Shown here: piece by piece, positions 20,951 through 33,575 of the stretch
How the letters are laid out: every line of letters starts with the position of its first letter
How positions within the stretch are numbered: position 1 is the first letter of the stretch
DNA from: Toxotes chatareus
Taxonomy: Eukaryota > Chordata > Actinopteri > Toxotidae
Direction: 5' to 3'
Length of the DNA: 64,000 nucleotides
Assembly (NCBI GenBank): GCA_016801885.1
Contig: JAFBJY010000320.1
Location: forward strand, 20,001 to 84,000
Made by a program: the position numbers and the translations under genes
Notes under the pieces: model-generated
What the model was told of the DNA's origin: nothing
The model's database searches: none
What the model saw: the letters and a program-made list of their open reading frames with translations, nothing else

Positions 20951-21160
20951 GAGTTGCAGTTGGAAGAGGCGGGTGGTGGTCACCGGGCACAGCACTCTGG
21001 CTGACGGTGCCTACAATGCATAATCCCACATTTCAGTGCCTTGAGCATCAGCTCCCCTTTGTATGTTACATTTATGGCTGAAAAGACACAAACACTGCTG
21101 CAAATAGGCTGCGGCGTGTATGGCAAAGCGCTTTGTTGGGTCTACCCATCATGCACTGCT
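20951..21160 (-). promoter_or_regulatory. U1 promoter, unit 6
   Basis: PSE and STAF site (21143-21160) intact. The GC-rich stretch between octamer and STAF reads GTGTATGGCAAAGC, unlike other units. Confidence 0.73.
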
Positions 21161-21484
21161 CTGCCAAAAACAAAGGAACACTGTGTGAAATGCCACTAGT
21201 CAAGCAAAGGCCCACGTGGGACACTTTTCAAAACATTTCACTAAATGAACTAAACACTGACATGAACTACTAACATGTATTGACTTACTGAAAACCTTGG
21301 AGCTGATCTGGACTTTCCTGTGGTTTCCTCTTGTCCTTGTAACAGCAGTAGCTCCTCCCTTCCTTGTCAATAATTGTGCAGAAATATCTGAGTGCTTCTT
21401 TCTTCCTAAATCATGAGCAAGTCCTGTCCAGTCCAACTGTTTCTGCTCCTGTTTGACTTCTGAACTTGTCTCTGGCTGTGTGTC
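21154..21484. repeat. 331-bp element, unit 6 (single copy, G form)
   Basis: One copy with CCTTGGAGCTG instead of CCTTGAAGCTG, the first G-form copy in the array. Confidence 0.95.
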
Positions 21485-22087
21485 CACTTACTGCAGCCTC
21501 TGACATCAGACTGTAGAATGTTGATACATCAAAGGCATCAAAGGACAAACACACACACACACTCACACATACTGGTACTTATATCTTTGTGAGGACACTC
21601 TCTGGCATAATGCATTCCCTTGCCCTAACCTCTCTCTCTCTTAGCATCTCAGACCTATGTCAGTACCTGTGCCTCTGTCAAAGAATACAAAAAAACTAGA
21701 CCTGTACACACATAAAGTCATGTATTCATGTAGTCATCTGTGAATGTGTGTTTGATGAGTGCAAAGTGAAAATGCTGCATGAACCTTGTTTTTTGTAAAA
21801 GCTTCTCTTGTTTCCTTTGCTTCTTACAACTGTATATTTTTCAAGCATCATCTGTCATATTGAAGAAATAAGTTCATTCAGTAGCGTTATTTCTTTTTTA
21901 TTGTCATCATGTACACTTTTCTTGTCTCAAAGATGCCAGCATCCCCACCAAAGCCTAAAAATAAAGTATACCAGCGAAATGACAACATCTAGCACGCATT
22001 TCTTCCGCAAAGAAAGAGCAAAAGTCGGACAGGGAGCTCACACTTATGGCGCTCTATAAAGATGTTTGACTTTTCACCAACTCAAAA

Positions 22088-22203
22088 GGCTCAGCCAAAA
22101 GGCCAAGCCAACCAAAATAACTTCAACTCATTGGTGTTCCTCTCCACGGAAGTCTTTAGTAAAAGGCGAAAGACTTGTGCGTTATGAAGAGAAACAAGAG
22201 TCA
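22088..22203 (-). ncRNA. rnu5: U5 snRNA, unit 7
   Basis: 116 nt. The Sm site has four U (ATTTTGG) instead of five; otherwise consensus. Confidence 0.92.
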
Positions 22204-22605
22204 GAACGGGCCTGTCTCAGAGAGCAGCTGAGGACCCTAGTTGTCCCAGCTACCACCGTCATGGTGTGCGCCTCCCTTGGCTTGCCGCGTGCTAGATCCC
22301 AGCCTCCCTCCATTGCCCCCCCACCACCTCCAGCCTGAAAAATCCAGGCCTGGCTTTTACATGGAGACTACAAAGTCTGGGAAACCATCAGGCGTCTTCA
22401 GGGAGTCCACGACCAATCATCGTAGCTGAAGTGCACCGTGTTGTTGGCGCGGGGTTCCCTGGGTGATATCAGTAAATCAACTCACTGGTTGTGCACAATT
22501 CACTTGATAAAAACGTAGCCGCATTTCCCTTCAGCCACAGTAAAAGTTTGACTCCTAACTAAACATGCGGATGGCAGAGCTTGATTTTCCACAAAGCAAG
22601 AGAAA

Positions 22606-22792
22606 GGTGCACCGTTCCCAGCGGCACTGCAATGCCAGGTCGATGCGTGGAGTGAGCGGAGCAAGCTCCCTTTTCAGCTCCCTCTCCTAAAAATGGGGTT
22701 AATACGTTATCCCCATATAGGGGACATATCAGATATTAAACTGATAAGAACAGATACTACACTTGATCTTAGCCAAAAGGCCGAGAAGCGAT
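22606..22792 (-). ncRNA. rnu2: U2 snRNA, unit 7
   Basis: 187 nt. One substitution next to the Sm region (plus strand ATGGGGTTAATACG, consensus ATGGGTTTAATACG), and one in the 3' box outside the RNA. Confidence 0.94.
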
Positions 22793-22930
22793 GAGGCCCA
22801 AGCGTTTGACGTCCAAATCAAGCTCTTGGTACAACCGTCACTTGTCGCGGTGTCCCGTTTGTAAGCCAGCATATCAATTGCCGCCACTTAGCAACTCCGC
22901 CCATCTGTCTGCTGTGTACTTTTCCCTGTC

Positions 22931-23116
22931 GCTATACAAAGATGTTTGACTTTTCACCAACTCAAAAGGCTCAGCCATACGGCAAAGCCGGCCAAAAATA
23001 GCTTCAACTCATTGGTGTTCCACACCAAAGCCTAGAAATAAAGCATACTAGAACAACATCTAGCACACATTTCTTCCACAAACAAGCAGCAAAGTCGGAC
23101 AGGAGAGCTCACACTT
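22931..23116 (-). pseudogene. Permuted U5 fragment block, unit 7
   Basis: U5 3' part 22968-23021 plus swapped flank, majority form. Confidence 0.85.
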
Positions 23117-23368
23117 CATTTTGTCATGGAAAGGCCACGCCCACTTCCCCAATTCAATGGGAACACGGGAATTGTCATGACTAAACACGCCACTCTGTAG
23201 CGTCACGCCAGAGAGCTTCTGCAGAGCAACACTGCCGCTCTGTGGACAGACTGCAAAAGCTGACATGTAACTCCAAATCAACAAAGCCACTTCACAAAAT
23301 GGAGAGCCTTCAACAGGTTAGCACATGGGCATTCCTGACACATTGTTTTTTCTTCTACACGCACGCAA

Positions 23369-23531
23369 CAGGGGAGAGCGCGAACGCAGTCCCCACTACC
23401 AGAAATTATGCAGTCGAGATTCCCACATTTGGGGAATTCGCAGGGGTCAGCACAGCCGGAGTGCAATGGCTGAGCCTCACCCTGGGTGAACCACCTTGTT
23501 GATCATGGTATCTCCCCTGCCAGGTAAGTAT
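23369..23531 (-). ncRNA. rnu1: U1 snRNA, unit 7
   Basis: 163 nt. Terminal hairpin retains the canonical GCGCGAACGCAG; Sm site AATTTCTGG. One of the best-preserved copies. Confidence 0.95.
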
Positions 23532-23744
23532 GAGTTGCAGTTGGAAGAGAGCGGGTGGTGGTCACCGGGCACAGCACTCTGGCTGACGGTGCCTACAATG
23601 CATAATCCCACATTTCAGTGCCTTGAGCATCAGCTCCCCTTAGTATGTTACATTTATGGCTGAAAAGACACAAACACTGCTGCAAATAGGCTGCGGCGGC
23701 GTGCGGCAAGCGCGCTTTGTTGGGTCTACCCATCATGCACTGCT
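23532..23744 (-). promoter_or_regulatory. U1 promoter, unit 7
   Basis: All elements intact; STAF site 23727-23744. A GCGGCGGCG expansion by one triplet lies just before it. Confidence 0.75.
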
Positions 23745-24399
23745 CTGCCAAAAACAAAGGAACACTGTGTGAAATGCCACTAGTCAAGCAAAGGCCCACG
23801 TGGGACACTTTTCAAAACATTTCACTAAATGAACTAAACACTGACATGAACTACTAACATGTATTGACTTACTGAAAACCTTGAAGCTGATCTGGACTTT
23901 CCTGTGGTTTCCTCTTGTCCTTGTAACAGCAGTAGCTCCTCCCTTCCTTGTCAATAATTGTGCAGAAATATCTGAGTGCTTCTTTCTTCCTAAATCATGA
24001 GCAAGTCCTGTCCAGTCCAACTGTTTCTGCTCCTGTTTGACTTCTGAACTTGTCTCTGGCTGTGTGTCCACTGCTCTGCCAAAAACAAAGGAACACTGTG
24101 TGAAATGCCACTAGTCAAGCAAAGGCCCACGTGGGACACTTTTCAAAACATTTCACTAAATGAACTAAACACTGACATGAACTACTAACATGTATTGACT
24201 TACTGAAAACCTTGGAGCTGATCTGGACTTTCCTGTGGTTTCCTCTTGTCCTTGTAACAGCAGTAGCTCCTCCCTTCCTTGTCAATAATTGTGCAGAAAT
24301 ATCTGAGTGCTTCTTTCTTCCTAAATCATGAGCAAGTCCTGTCCAGTCCAACTGTTTCTGCTCCTGTTTGACTTCTGAACTTGTCTCTGGCTGTGTGTC
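23738..24399. repeat. Two 331-bp elements, unit 7
   Basis: 23738-24068 (A form) and 24069-24399 (G form). Confidence 0.95.
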
Positions 24400-25014
24400 C
24401 ACTTACTGCAGCCTCTGACATCAGACTGTAGAATGTTGATACATCAAAGGCATCAAAGGACAAACACACACACACACTCACACATACTGGTACTTATATC
24501 TTTGTGAGGACACTCTCTGGCATAATGCATTCCCTTGCCCTAACTCTCTCTCTCTTAGCATCTCAGACCTATGTCAGTACCTGTGCCTCTGTCAAAGAAT
24601 ACAAAAAAAAAAAAAAAACACTAGACCTGTACACACATAAAGTCATGTATTCATGTAGTCATCTGTGAATGTGTGTTTGATGAGTGCAAAGTGAAAATGC
24701 TGCATGAACCTTGTTTTTGTAAAAGCTTCTCTTGTTTCCTTTGCTTCTTACAACTGTATATTTTTCAAGCATCATCTGTCATATTGAAGAAATAAGTTCA
24801 TTCAGTAGCGTTATTTCTTTTTTTTTATTGTCATCATGTACACTTTTCTTGTCTCAAAGATGCCAGCATCCCCACCAAAGCCTAAAAATAAAGTATACCA
24901 GCGAAATGACAACATCTAGCACGCATTTCTTCCCAAAGAAAGAGAGCAAAGTCGGACAGGGAGCTCACACTTATGGCGCTCTATAAAGATGTTTGACTTT
25001 TCACCAACTCAAAA

Positions 25015-25131
25015 GGCTCAGCCAAAAGGCCAAGCCAACCAAAAATAACTTCAACTCATTGGTGTTCCTCTCCACGGAAGTCTTTAGTAAAAGGCGAAAG
25101 ACTTGTGCGTTATGAAGAGAAACAAGAGTCA
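25015..25131 (-). ncRNA. rnu5: U5 snRNA, unit 8
   Basis: 117 nt, identical to the reference U5. Confidence 0.95.
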
Positions 25132-25528
25132 GAACGGGCCTGTCTCAGAGAGCAGCTGAGGACCCTAGTTGTCCCAGCTACCACCGTCATGGTGCGCCTC
25201 CCTTGGCTTGCCGCGTGCTAAATCCCAGCCTCCCTCCATGCCCCCCCCACCACCTCCAGCCTGAAAAATCCAGGCCTGGCTTTTACATGGAGACTACAAA
25301 GTCTGGGAAACCATCAGGCGTCTTCAGGAGTCCACGACCAATCATCGTAGCTGAAGTGCACCGTGTTGTTGAGCGGGGTTCCCTGGGTGATATCAGTAAA
25401 TCAACTCACTGGTTGTGCACAGTTCACTTGATAAAAACGTAGCCGCATTTCCTTCAGCCACAGTAAAAGTTTGACTCCTAACTAAACATGCGGATGGCAG
25501 AGCTTGATTTTCTACAAAGCAAGAGAAA

Positions 25529-25715
25529 GGTGCACCGTTCCCAGCGGCACTGCAATGCCAGGTCGATGCGTGGAGTGAGCGGAGCAAGCTCCCTTTTCAG
25601 CTCCCCTCTCCTAAAAATGGGTTTAATACGTTATCCCCATATAGGGGACATATCAGATATTAAACTGATAAGAACAGATACTACACTTGATCTTAGCCAA
25701 AAGGCGAGAAGCGAT
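25529..25715 (-). ncRNA. rnu2: U2 snRNA, unit 8
   Basis: 187 nt. One extra C in CTCCCCTCTCC and one C missing in the 5' stem-loop (plus strand AAAAGGCGAG). Confidence 0.93.
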
Positions 25716-25853
25716 GAGGCCCAAGCGTTTGACGTCCAAATCAAGCTCTTGGTACAACCGTCACTTGTCGCGATGTCCCGTTTGTAAGCCAGCATATCAA
25801 TTGCTGCCACTTAGCAACTCCGCCCATCTGTCTGCTGTGTACTTTTCCCTGCC

Positions 25854-26039
25854 GCTATACAAAGATGTTTGACTTTTCACCAACTCAAAAGGCTCAGCCA
25901 TACGGCAAAGCCGGCCAAAAATAACTTCAACTCATTGGTGTTCCACACCAAAGCCTAGAAATAAAGCATACTAGAACAACATCTAGCACACATTTCTTCC
26001 ACAAACAAGCAGCAAAGTCGGACAGGAGAGCTCACACTT
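25854..26039 (-). pseudogene. Permuted U5 fragment block, unit 8
   Basis: U5 3' part 25891-25944 plus swapped flank. Keeps ATAACTTC as in units 1, 2 and 6. Confidence 0.85.
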
Positions 26040-26291
26040 CATTTTGTCATGGAAAGGCCACGCCCACTTCCCCAATTCAATGGGAACACGGGGAATTGTC
26101 ATGACTAAACACGCCACTCTGTAGCGTACGCCAGAGAGCTTCTGCAGAGCAACACTGCCGCTCTGTGGACAGACTGCAAAAGCTGACATGTAACTCCAAA
26201 TCAACAAAGCCACTTCACAAAATGGAGAGCCTTCAACAGGTTAGCACATGGGCATTCCTGACACATTGTGTTTTCTTCTACACACACGCAA

Positions 26292-26455
26292 CAGGGGAGA
26301 GCTTGAGCACGAGTCCCCACTACCAGAAATTATGCAGTCGAGATTCCCACATTTGGGGAATTCGCAGGGGTCAGCACAGCCGGAGTGCAATGGCTGAGCC
26401 TCACCCTGAGTGAACCACCTTGTTGATCATGGTATCTCCCCTGCCAGGTAAGTAT
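26292..26455 (-). ncRNA. rnu1: U1 snRNA, unit 8
   Basis: 164 nt. Stem II/I junction CACCCTGAGTG (consensus CACCCTGGGTG), shared with units 12 and 14. Terminal hairpin of the GCTTGAGCACGAG type. Confidence 0.92.
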
Positions 26456-26667
26456 GAGTTGCAGTTGGAAGAGAGCGGGTGGTGGTCACCGGGCACAGCA
26501 CTCTGGCTGACGGTGCCTACAATGCATAATCCCACATTTCAGTGCCTTGAGCATCAGCTCCCCTTAGTATGTTACATTTATGGCTGAAAAGACACAAACA
26601 CTGCTGCAAATAGGCTGCGGCGTGCGGCAAACGCGCGCTTTGTTGGGTCTACCCATCATGCACTGCT
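26456..26667 (-). promoter_or_regulatory. U1 promoter, unit 8
   Basis: All elements intact; STAF site 26650-26667. Confidence 0.75.
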
Positions 26668-27324
26668 CTGCCAAAAAAACAAAGGAACACTGTGTGAAAT
26701 GCCACTAGTCAAGCAAAGGCCCACGTGGGACACTTTTCAAAACATTTCACTAAATGAACTAAACACTGACATGAACTACTAACATGTATTGACTTACTGA
26801 AAACCTTGAAGCTGATCTGGACTTTCCTGTGGTTTCCTCTTGTCCTTGTAACAGCAGTAGCTCCTCCCTTCCTTGTCAATAATTGTGCAGAAATATCTGA
26901 GTGCTTCTTTCTTCCTAAATCATGAGCAAGTCCTGTCCAGTCCAACTGTTTCTGCTCCTGTTTGACTTCTGAACTTGTCTCTGGCTGTGTGTCCACTGCT
27001 CTGCCAAAAACAAAGGAACACTGTGTGAAATGCCACTAGTCAAGCAAAGGCCCACGTGGGACACTTTTCAAAACATTTCACTAAATGAACTAAACACTGA
27101 CATGAACTACTAACATGTATTGACTTACTGAAAACCTTGGAGCTGATCTGGACTTTCCTGTGGTTTCCTCTTGTCCTTGTAACAGCAGTAGCTCCTCCCT
27201 TCCTTGTCAATAATTGTGCAGAAATATCTGAGTGCTTCTTTCTTCCTAAATCATGAGCAAGTCCTGTCCAGTCCAACTGTTTCTGCTCCTGTTTGACTTC
27301 TGAACTTGTCTCTGGCTGTGTGTC
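26661..27324. repeat. Two 331-bp elements, unit 8
   Basis: 26661-26993 (333 bp because of two extra A in the early A-run, A form) and 26994-27324 (G form). Confidence 0.95.
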
Positions 27325-27936
27325 CACTTACTGCAGCCTCTGACATCAGACTGTAGAATGTTGATACATCAAAGGCATCAAAGGACAAAACACACACACA
27401 CACTCACACATACTGGTACTTATATCTTTGTGAGGACACTCTCTGGCATAATGCATTCCCTTGCCCTAACCTCTCTCTCTCTTAGCATCTCAGACCTATG
27501 TCAGTACCTGTGCCTCTGTCAAAGAATACAAAAAAAAAAAAAAACACTAGACCTGTACACACATAAAGTCATGTATTCATGTAGTCATCTGTGAATGTGT
27601 GTTTGATGAGTGCAAAGTGAAAATGCTGCATGAACCTTGTTTTTGTAAAAGCTTCTCTTGTTTCCTTTGCTTCTTACAACTGTATATTTTTCAAGCATCA
27701 TCTGTCATATTGAAGAAATAAGTTCATTCAGTAGCGTTATTTCTTTTTTTATTGTCATCATGTACACTTTTCTTGTCTCAAAGATGCCAGCATCCCCACC
27801 AAAGCCTAAAAATAAAGTATACCAGCGAAATGACAACATCTAGCACGCATTTCTTCCGCAAAGAAAGAGCAAGTCGGACAGGGAGCTCACACTTATGGCG
27901 CTCTATAAAGATGTTTGACTTTTCACCAACTCAAAA

Positions 27937-28053
27937 GGCTCAGCCAAAAGGCCAAGCCAACCAAAAATAACTTCAACTCATTGGTGTTCCTCTCCACGGA
28001 AGTCTTTAGTAAAAGGCGAAAGACTTGTGCGTTATGAAGAGAAACAAGAGTCA
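27937..28053 (-). ncRNA. rnu5: U5 snRNA, unit 9
   Basis: 117 nt, identical to the reference U5. Flank variant GCCTATCTCAG shared with units 6 and 13. Confidence 0.95.
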
Positions 28054-28453
28054 GAACGGGCCTATCTCAGAGAGCAGCTGAGGACCCTAGTTGTCCCAGC
28101 TACCACCGTCATGGTGCGCCTCCCTTGGCTTGCAGCGTGCTAAATCCCAGCCTCCCCTCCATTGCCCCCCCACCACCTCCAGCCTGAAAAATCCAGGCCT
28201 GGCTTTTACATGGAGACTACAAAGTCTGGGAAACCATCAGGCGTCTTCAGGGAGTCCACGACCAATCATCGTAGCTGAAGTGCACCGTGTTGTTGAGCGG
28301 GGTTCCCTGGGTGATATCAGTAAATCAACTCACTGGTTGTGCACAATTCACTTGATAAAAACGTAGCCGCATTTCCCTTCAGCCACAGTAAAAGTTTGAC
28401 TCCTAACTAAACATGCGGATGGCAGAGCTTGATTTTCTACAAAGCAAGAGAAA

Positions 28454-28640
28454 GGTGCACCGTTCCCAGCGGCACTGCAATGCCAGGTCGATGCGTGGAG
28501 TGAGCGGAGCAAGCTCCCTTTTCAGCTCCCTCTCCTAAAAATGGGTTTAATACGTTATCCCCACATAGGGGACAATTCAGATATTAAACTGATAAGAACA
28601 GATACTACACTTGATCTTAGCCAAAAGGCCGAGAAGCGAT
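28454..28640 (-). ncRNA. rnu2: U2 snRNA, unit 9 (stem IIb variant)
   Basis: 187 nt. Plus strand CCCCACATAGGGGACAATTC replaces CCCCATATAGGGGACATATC: the IIb loop and the adjacent stem II strand both change. The same haplotype is found only in unit 13, so it is a real inherited variant and not a base-calling error. Confidence 0.94.
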
Positions 28641-28778
28641 GAGGCCCAAGCGTTTGACGTCCAAATCAAGCTCTTGGTACAACCGTCACTTGTCGCGGTG
28701 TCCCGTTTGTAAGCCAGCATATCAATTGCCGCCACTTAGCAACTCCGCCCATCTGTCTGCTGTGTACTTTTCCCTGCC

Positions 28779-28964
28779 GCTATACAAAGATGTCTGACTT
28801 TTCACCAACTCAAAAGGCTCAGCCATACGGCAAAGCCGGCCAAAAATAGCTTCAACTCATTGGTGTTCCACACCAAAGCCTAGAAATAAAGCATACTAGA
28901 ACAACATCTAGCACACATTTCTTCCACAAACAAGCAGCAAAGTCGGACAGGAGAGCTCACACTT
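28779..28964 (-). pseudogene. Permuted U5 fragment block, unit 9
   Basis: U5 3' part 28816-28869 plus swapped flank; ATGTCTGAC variant as in units 6 and 13. Confidence 0.85.
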
Positions 28965-29220
28965 CATTTTGTCATGGAAAGGCCACGCCCACTTCCCCAA
29001 TTCCAATGGGAACACGGGAATTGTCATGACTAAACACGCCACTCTGTAGCGTGCACGCCAGAGAGCTTCTGCAGAGCAACACTGCCGCTCTGTGGACAGA
29101 CTGCAAAAGCTGACATGTAACTCCAAATCAACAAAGCCACTTCACAAAACGGAGAGCCTTCAACAGGTTAGCACATGGGCATTCCTGACACATTGTGTTT
29201 TCTTCTACACACGCACGCAA

Positions 29221-29386
29221 CAGGGAGAGGCCTTGAGCATGAGTCCCCACTACCAGAAATTATGCAGTCGAGATTCCCACATTTGGGGAATTCGCAGAGG
29301 GGTCAGCACAGCCGAGTGCAATGGCTGAGCCTCACCCTGGGTGAACCACCTTGTTGATCATGGTATCTCCCCTGCCAGGTAAGTAT
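29221..29386 (-). ncRNA. rnu1: U1 snRNA, unit 9
   Basis: 166 nt, the longest U1. Stem III has two extra bases (GAATTCGCAGAGGGGTC) and the terminal hairpin is of the GGCCTTGAGCATGAG type, similar to unit 5. The first G-run of the 3' end has three G instead of four. Confidence 0.9.
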
Positions 29387-29596
29387 GAGTTGCAGTTGGA
29401 AGAGAGCGGGTGGTGGTCACCGGGCACAGCACTCTGGCTGACGGTGCCTACAATGCATAATCCCACATTTCAGTGCCTTGAGCATCAGCTCCCTTTGTAT
29501 GTTACATTTATGGCTGAAAAGACACAAACACTGCTGCAAATAGGCTGCGGCGTGCGGCAAGCAGCGCTTTGTTGGGTCTACCCATCATGCACTGCT
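29387..29596 (-). promoter_or_regulatory. U1 promoter, unit 9
   Basis: PSE, octamer-like element and STAF site (29579-29596) intact. Confidence 0.75.
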
Positions 29597-29920
29597 CTGC
29601 CAAAAACAAAGGAACACTGTGTGAAATGCCACTAGTCAAGCAAAGGCCCACGTGGGACACTTTTCAAAACATTTCACTAAATGAACTAAACACTGACATG
29701 AACTACTAACATGTATTGACTTACTGAAAACCTTGAAGCTGATCTGGACTTTCCTGTGGTTTCCTCTTGTCCTTGTAACAGCAGTAGCTCCTCCCTTCCT
29801 TGTCAATAATTGTGCAGAAATATCTGAGTGCTTCTTTCTTCCTAAATCATGAGCAAGTCCTGTCCAGTCCAACTGTTTCTGCTCCTGTTTGACTTCTGAA
29901 CTTGTCTCTGGCTGTGTGTC
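29590..29920. repeat. 331-bp element, unit 9 (single copy)
   Basis: One copy, A form. Confidence 0.95.
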
Positions 29921-30528
29921 CACTTACTGCAGCCTCTGACATCAGACTGTAGAATGTTGATACATCAAAGGCATCAAAGGACAAACACACACACACACTC
30001 ACACATACTGGTACTTATATCTTTGTGAGGACACTCTCTGGCATAATGCATTCCCTTGCCCTAACCTCTCTCTCTCTTAGCATCTCAGACCTATGTCAGT
30101 ACCTGTGCCTCTGTCAAAGAATACAAAAAAAAAAACACTAGACCTGTACACACATAAAGTCATGTATTCATGTAGTCATCTGTGAATGTGTGTTTGATGA
30201 GTGCAAAGTGAAAATGCTGCATGAACCTTGTTTTTGTAAAAGCTTCTCTTGTTTCCTTTGCTTCTTACAACTGTATATTTTTCAAGCATCATCTGTCATA
30301 TTGAAGAAATAAGTTCATTCAGTAGCGTTATTTCTTTTTTATTGTCATCATGTACACTTTTCTTGTCTCAAAGATGCCAGCATCCCCACCAAAGCCTAAA
30401 AATAAAGTATACCAGCGAAATGACAACATCTAGCACGCATTTCTTCCGCAAAGAAAGAGCAAAAGTCGGACAGGGAGCTCACACTTATGGCGCTCTATAA
30501 AGATGTTTGACTTTTCACCAACTCAAAA

Positions 30529-30645
30529 GGCTCAGCCAAAAGGCCAAGCCAACCAAAAATAACTTCAACTCATTGGTGTTCCTCTCCACGGAAGTCTTTA
30601 GTAAAAGGCGAAAGACTTGTGCGTTATGAAGAGAAACAAGAGTCA
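30529..30645 (-). ncRNA. rnu5: U5 snRNA, unit 10
   Basis: 117 nt, identical to the reference U5. Confidence 0.95.
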
Positions 30646-31046
30646 GAACGGGCCTGTCTCAGAGAGCAGCTGAGGACCCTAGTTGTCCCAGCTACCACCG
30701 TCGTGCGGTGCGCCTCCCTTGGCTTGCCAGCGTGCTAAATCCCAGCCTCCCTCCATGCCCCCCCCACCACCTCCAGCCTGAAAAATCCAGGCCTGGCTTT
30801 TACATGGAGACTACAAAGTCTGGGAAACCATCAGGCGTCTTCAGGGAGTCCACGACCAATCATCGTAGCTGAAGTGCACCGTGTTGTTGAGCGGGGTTCC
30901 CTGGGTGATATCAGTAAATCAACTCACTGGTTGTGCACAATTCACTTGATAAAAACGTAGCCGCATTTCCTTCAGCCACAGTAAAAGTTTGACTCCTAAC
31001 TAAACATGCGGATGGCAGAGCTTGATTTTCTACAAAGCAAGAGAAA

Positions 31047-31233
31047 GGTGCACCGTTCCCAGCGGCACTGCAATGCCAGGTCGATGCGTGGAGTGAGCGG
31101 AGCAAGCTCCCTTTTCAGCTCCCTCTCCTAAAAATGGGTTTAATACGTTATCCCCATATAGGGGACATATCAGATATTAAACTGATAAGAACAGATACTA
31201 CACTTGATCTTAGCCAAAAGGCCGAGAAGCGAT
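31047..31233 (-). ncRNA. rnu2: U2 snRNA, unit 10 (array consensus)
   Basis: 187 nt. Matches the array consensus at every position I compared, so it is the best single representative of this U2. Confidence 0.96.
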
Positions 31234-31371
31234 GAGGCCCAAGCGTTTGACGTCCAAATCAAGCTCTTGGTACAACCGTCACTTGTCGCGGTGTCCCGTT
31301 TGTAAGCCAGCATATCAATTGCTGCCACTTAGCAACTCCGCCCATCTGTCTGCTGTGTACTTTTCCCTGCC

Positions 31372-31558
31372 GCTATACAAAGATGTTTGACTTTTCACCA
31401 ACTCAAAAAGGCTCAGCCATACGGCAAAGCCGGCCAAAAATAGCTTCAACTCATTGGTGTTCCACACCAAAGCCTAGAAATAAAGCATACTAGAACAACA
31501 TCTAGCACACATTTCTTCCACAAACAAGCAGCAAAGTCGGACAGGAGAGCTCACACTT
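31372..31558 (-). pseudogene. Permuted U5 fragment block, unit 10
   Basis: U5 3' part 31410-31463 plus swapped flank; one extra A before the hairpin. Confidence 0.85.
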
Positions 31559-31811
31559 CATTTTGTCATGGAAAGGCCACGCCCACTTCCCCAATTCCAA
31601 TGGGAACACGGGAATTGTCATGACTAAACACGCCACTCTGTAGCGTACGCCAGAGAGCTTCTGCAGAGCAACACTGCCGCTCTGTGGACAGACTGCAAAA
31701 GCTGACATGTAACTCCAAATCAACAAAGCCACTTCACAAAATGGAGAGCCTTCAACAGGTTAGCACATGGGCATTCCTGACACATTGTGTTTTTTCTTCA
31801 CACACACGCAA

Positions 31812-31973
31812 CAGGGAGAGCTTGAGCGCAGTCCCCACTACCAGAAATTATGCAGTCGAGATTCCCACATTTGGGGAATTCGCAGGGGTCAGCACAGCCG
31901 GAGTGCAATGGCTGAGCCTCACCCTGGGTGAACCACCTTGTTGATCATGGTATCTCCCCTGCCAGGTAAGTAT
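31812..31973 (-). ncRNA. rnu1: U1 snRNA, unit 10
   Basis: 162 nt. Terminal hairpin GCTTGAGCGCAG type with one G fewer in the 3'-end G-run; remainder consensus. Confidence 0.92.
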
Positions 31974-32184
31974 GAGTTGCAGTTGGAAGAGAGCGGGTGG
32001 TGGTCACCGGGCACAGCACTCTGGCTGACGGTGCCTACAATGCATAATCCCACATTTCAGTGCCTTGAGCATCAGCTCCCCTTAGTATGTTACATTTATG
32101 GCTGAAAAGACACAAACACTGCTGCAAATAGGCTGCGGCGTGCGGCAAAGCGCGCTTTGTTGGGTCTACCCATCATGCACTGCT
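31974..32184 (-). promoter_or_regulatory. U1 promoter, unit 10
   Basis: All elements intact; STAF site 32167-32184. Confidence 0.75.
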
Positions 32185-32841
32185 CTGCCAAAAACAAAGG
32201 AACACTGTGTGAAATGCCACTAGTCAAGCAAAAAGGCCCACGTGGGACACTTTTCAAAACATTTCACTAAATGAACTAAACACTGACATGAACTACTAAC
32301 ATGTATTGACTTACTGAAAACCTTGAAGCTGATCTGGACTTTCCTGTGGTTTCCTCTTGTCCTTGTAACAGCAGTAGCTCCTCCCTTCCTTGTCAATAAT
32401 TGTGCAGAAATATCTGAGTGCTTCTTTCTTCCTAAATCATGAGCAAGTCCTGTCCAGTCCAACTGTTTCTGCTCCTGTTTGACTTCTGAACTTGTCTCTG
32501 GCTGTGTGTCCACTGCTCTGCCAAAAACAAAGGAACACTGTGTGAAATGCCACTAGTCAAGCAAAGGCCCACGTGGGACACTTTTCAAAACATTTCACTA
32601 AATGAACTAAACACTGACATGAACTACTAACATGTATTGACTTACTGAAAACCTTGGAGCTGATCTGGACTTTCCTGTGGTTTCCTCTTGTCCTTGTAAC
32701 AGCAGTAGCTCCTCCCTTCCTTGTCAATAATTGTGCAGAAATATCTGAGTGCTTCTTTCTTCCTAAATCATGAGCAAGTCCTGTCCAGTCCAACTGTTTC
32801 TGCTCCTGTTTGACTTCTGAACTTGTCTCTGGCTGTGTGTC
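32178..32841. repeat. Two 331-bp elements, unit 10
   Basis: 32178-32510 (333 bp, two extra A in GCAAAAAGG, A form) and 32511-32841 (G form). Confidence 0.95.
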
Positions 32842-33456
32842 CACTTACTGCAGCCTCTGACATCAGACTGTAGAATGTTGATACATCAAAGGCATCAAAG
32901 GACAAAACACACACACACACTCACACATACTGGTACTTATATCTTTGTGAGGACACTCTCTGGCATAATGCATTCCCTTGCCCTAACCTCTCTCTCTCTT
33001 AGCATCTCAGACCTATGTCAGTACCTGTGCCTCTGTCAAAGAATACAAAAAAAAAAAAAAAACACTAGACCTGTACACACATAAAGTCATGTATTCATGT
33101 AGTCATCTGTGAATGTGTGTTTGATGAGTGCAAAGTGAAAATGCTGCATGAACCTTGTTTTTGTAAAAGCTTCTCTTGTTTCCTTTGCTTCTTACAACTG
33201 TATATTTTTCAAGCATCATCTGTCATATTGAAGAAATAAGTTCATTCAGTAGCGTTATTTCTTTTTTTATTGTCATCATGTACACTTTTCTTGTCTCAAA
33301 GATGCCAGCATCCCCACCAAAGCCTAAAAATAAAGTATACCAGCGAAATGACAACATCTAGCACGCATTTCTTCCGCAAAGAAAGAGCAAAGTCGGACAG
33401 GGGAGCTCACACTTATGGCGCTCTATAAAGATGTTTGACTTTTCACCAACTCAAAA

Positions 33457-33575
33457 GGCTCAGCCAAAAGGCCAAGCCAACAAAAAAAATAACTTCAACT
33501 CATTGGTGTTCCTCTCCACGGAAGTCTTTAGTAAAAGGCGAAAGACTTGTGCGTTATGAAGAGAAACAAGAGTCA
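33457..33575 (-). ncRNA. rnu5: U5 snRNA, unit 11 (Sm-site expansion)
   Basis: 119 nt. The Sm site has eight U followed by a single G (minus strand TTATTTTTTTTG) instead of five U and GG. If real this would impair Sm ring assembly; an A-run consensus error is also possible. Confidence 0.9.
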
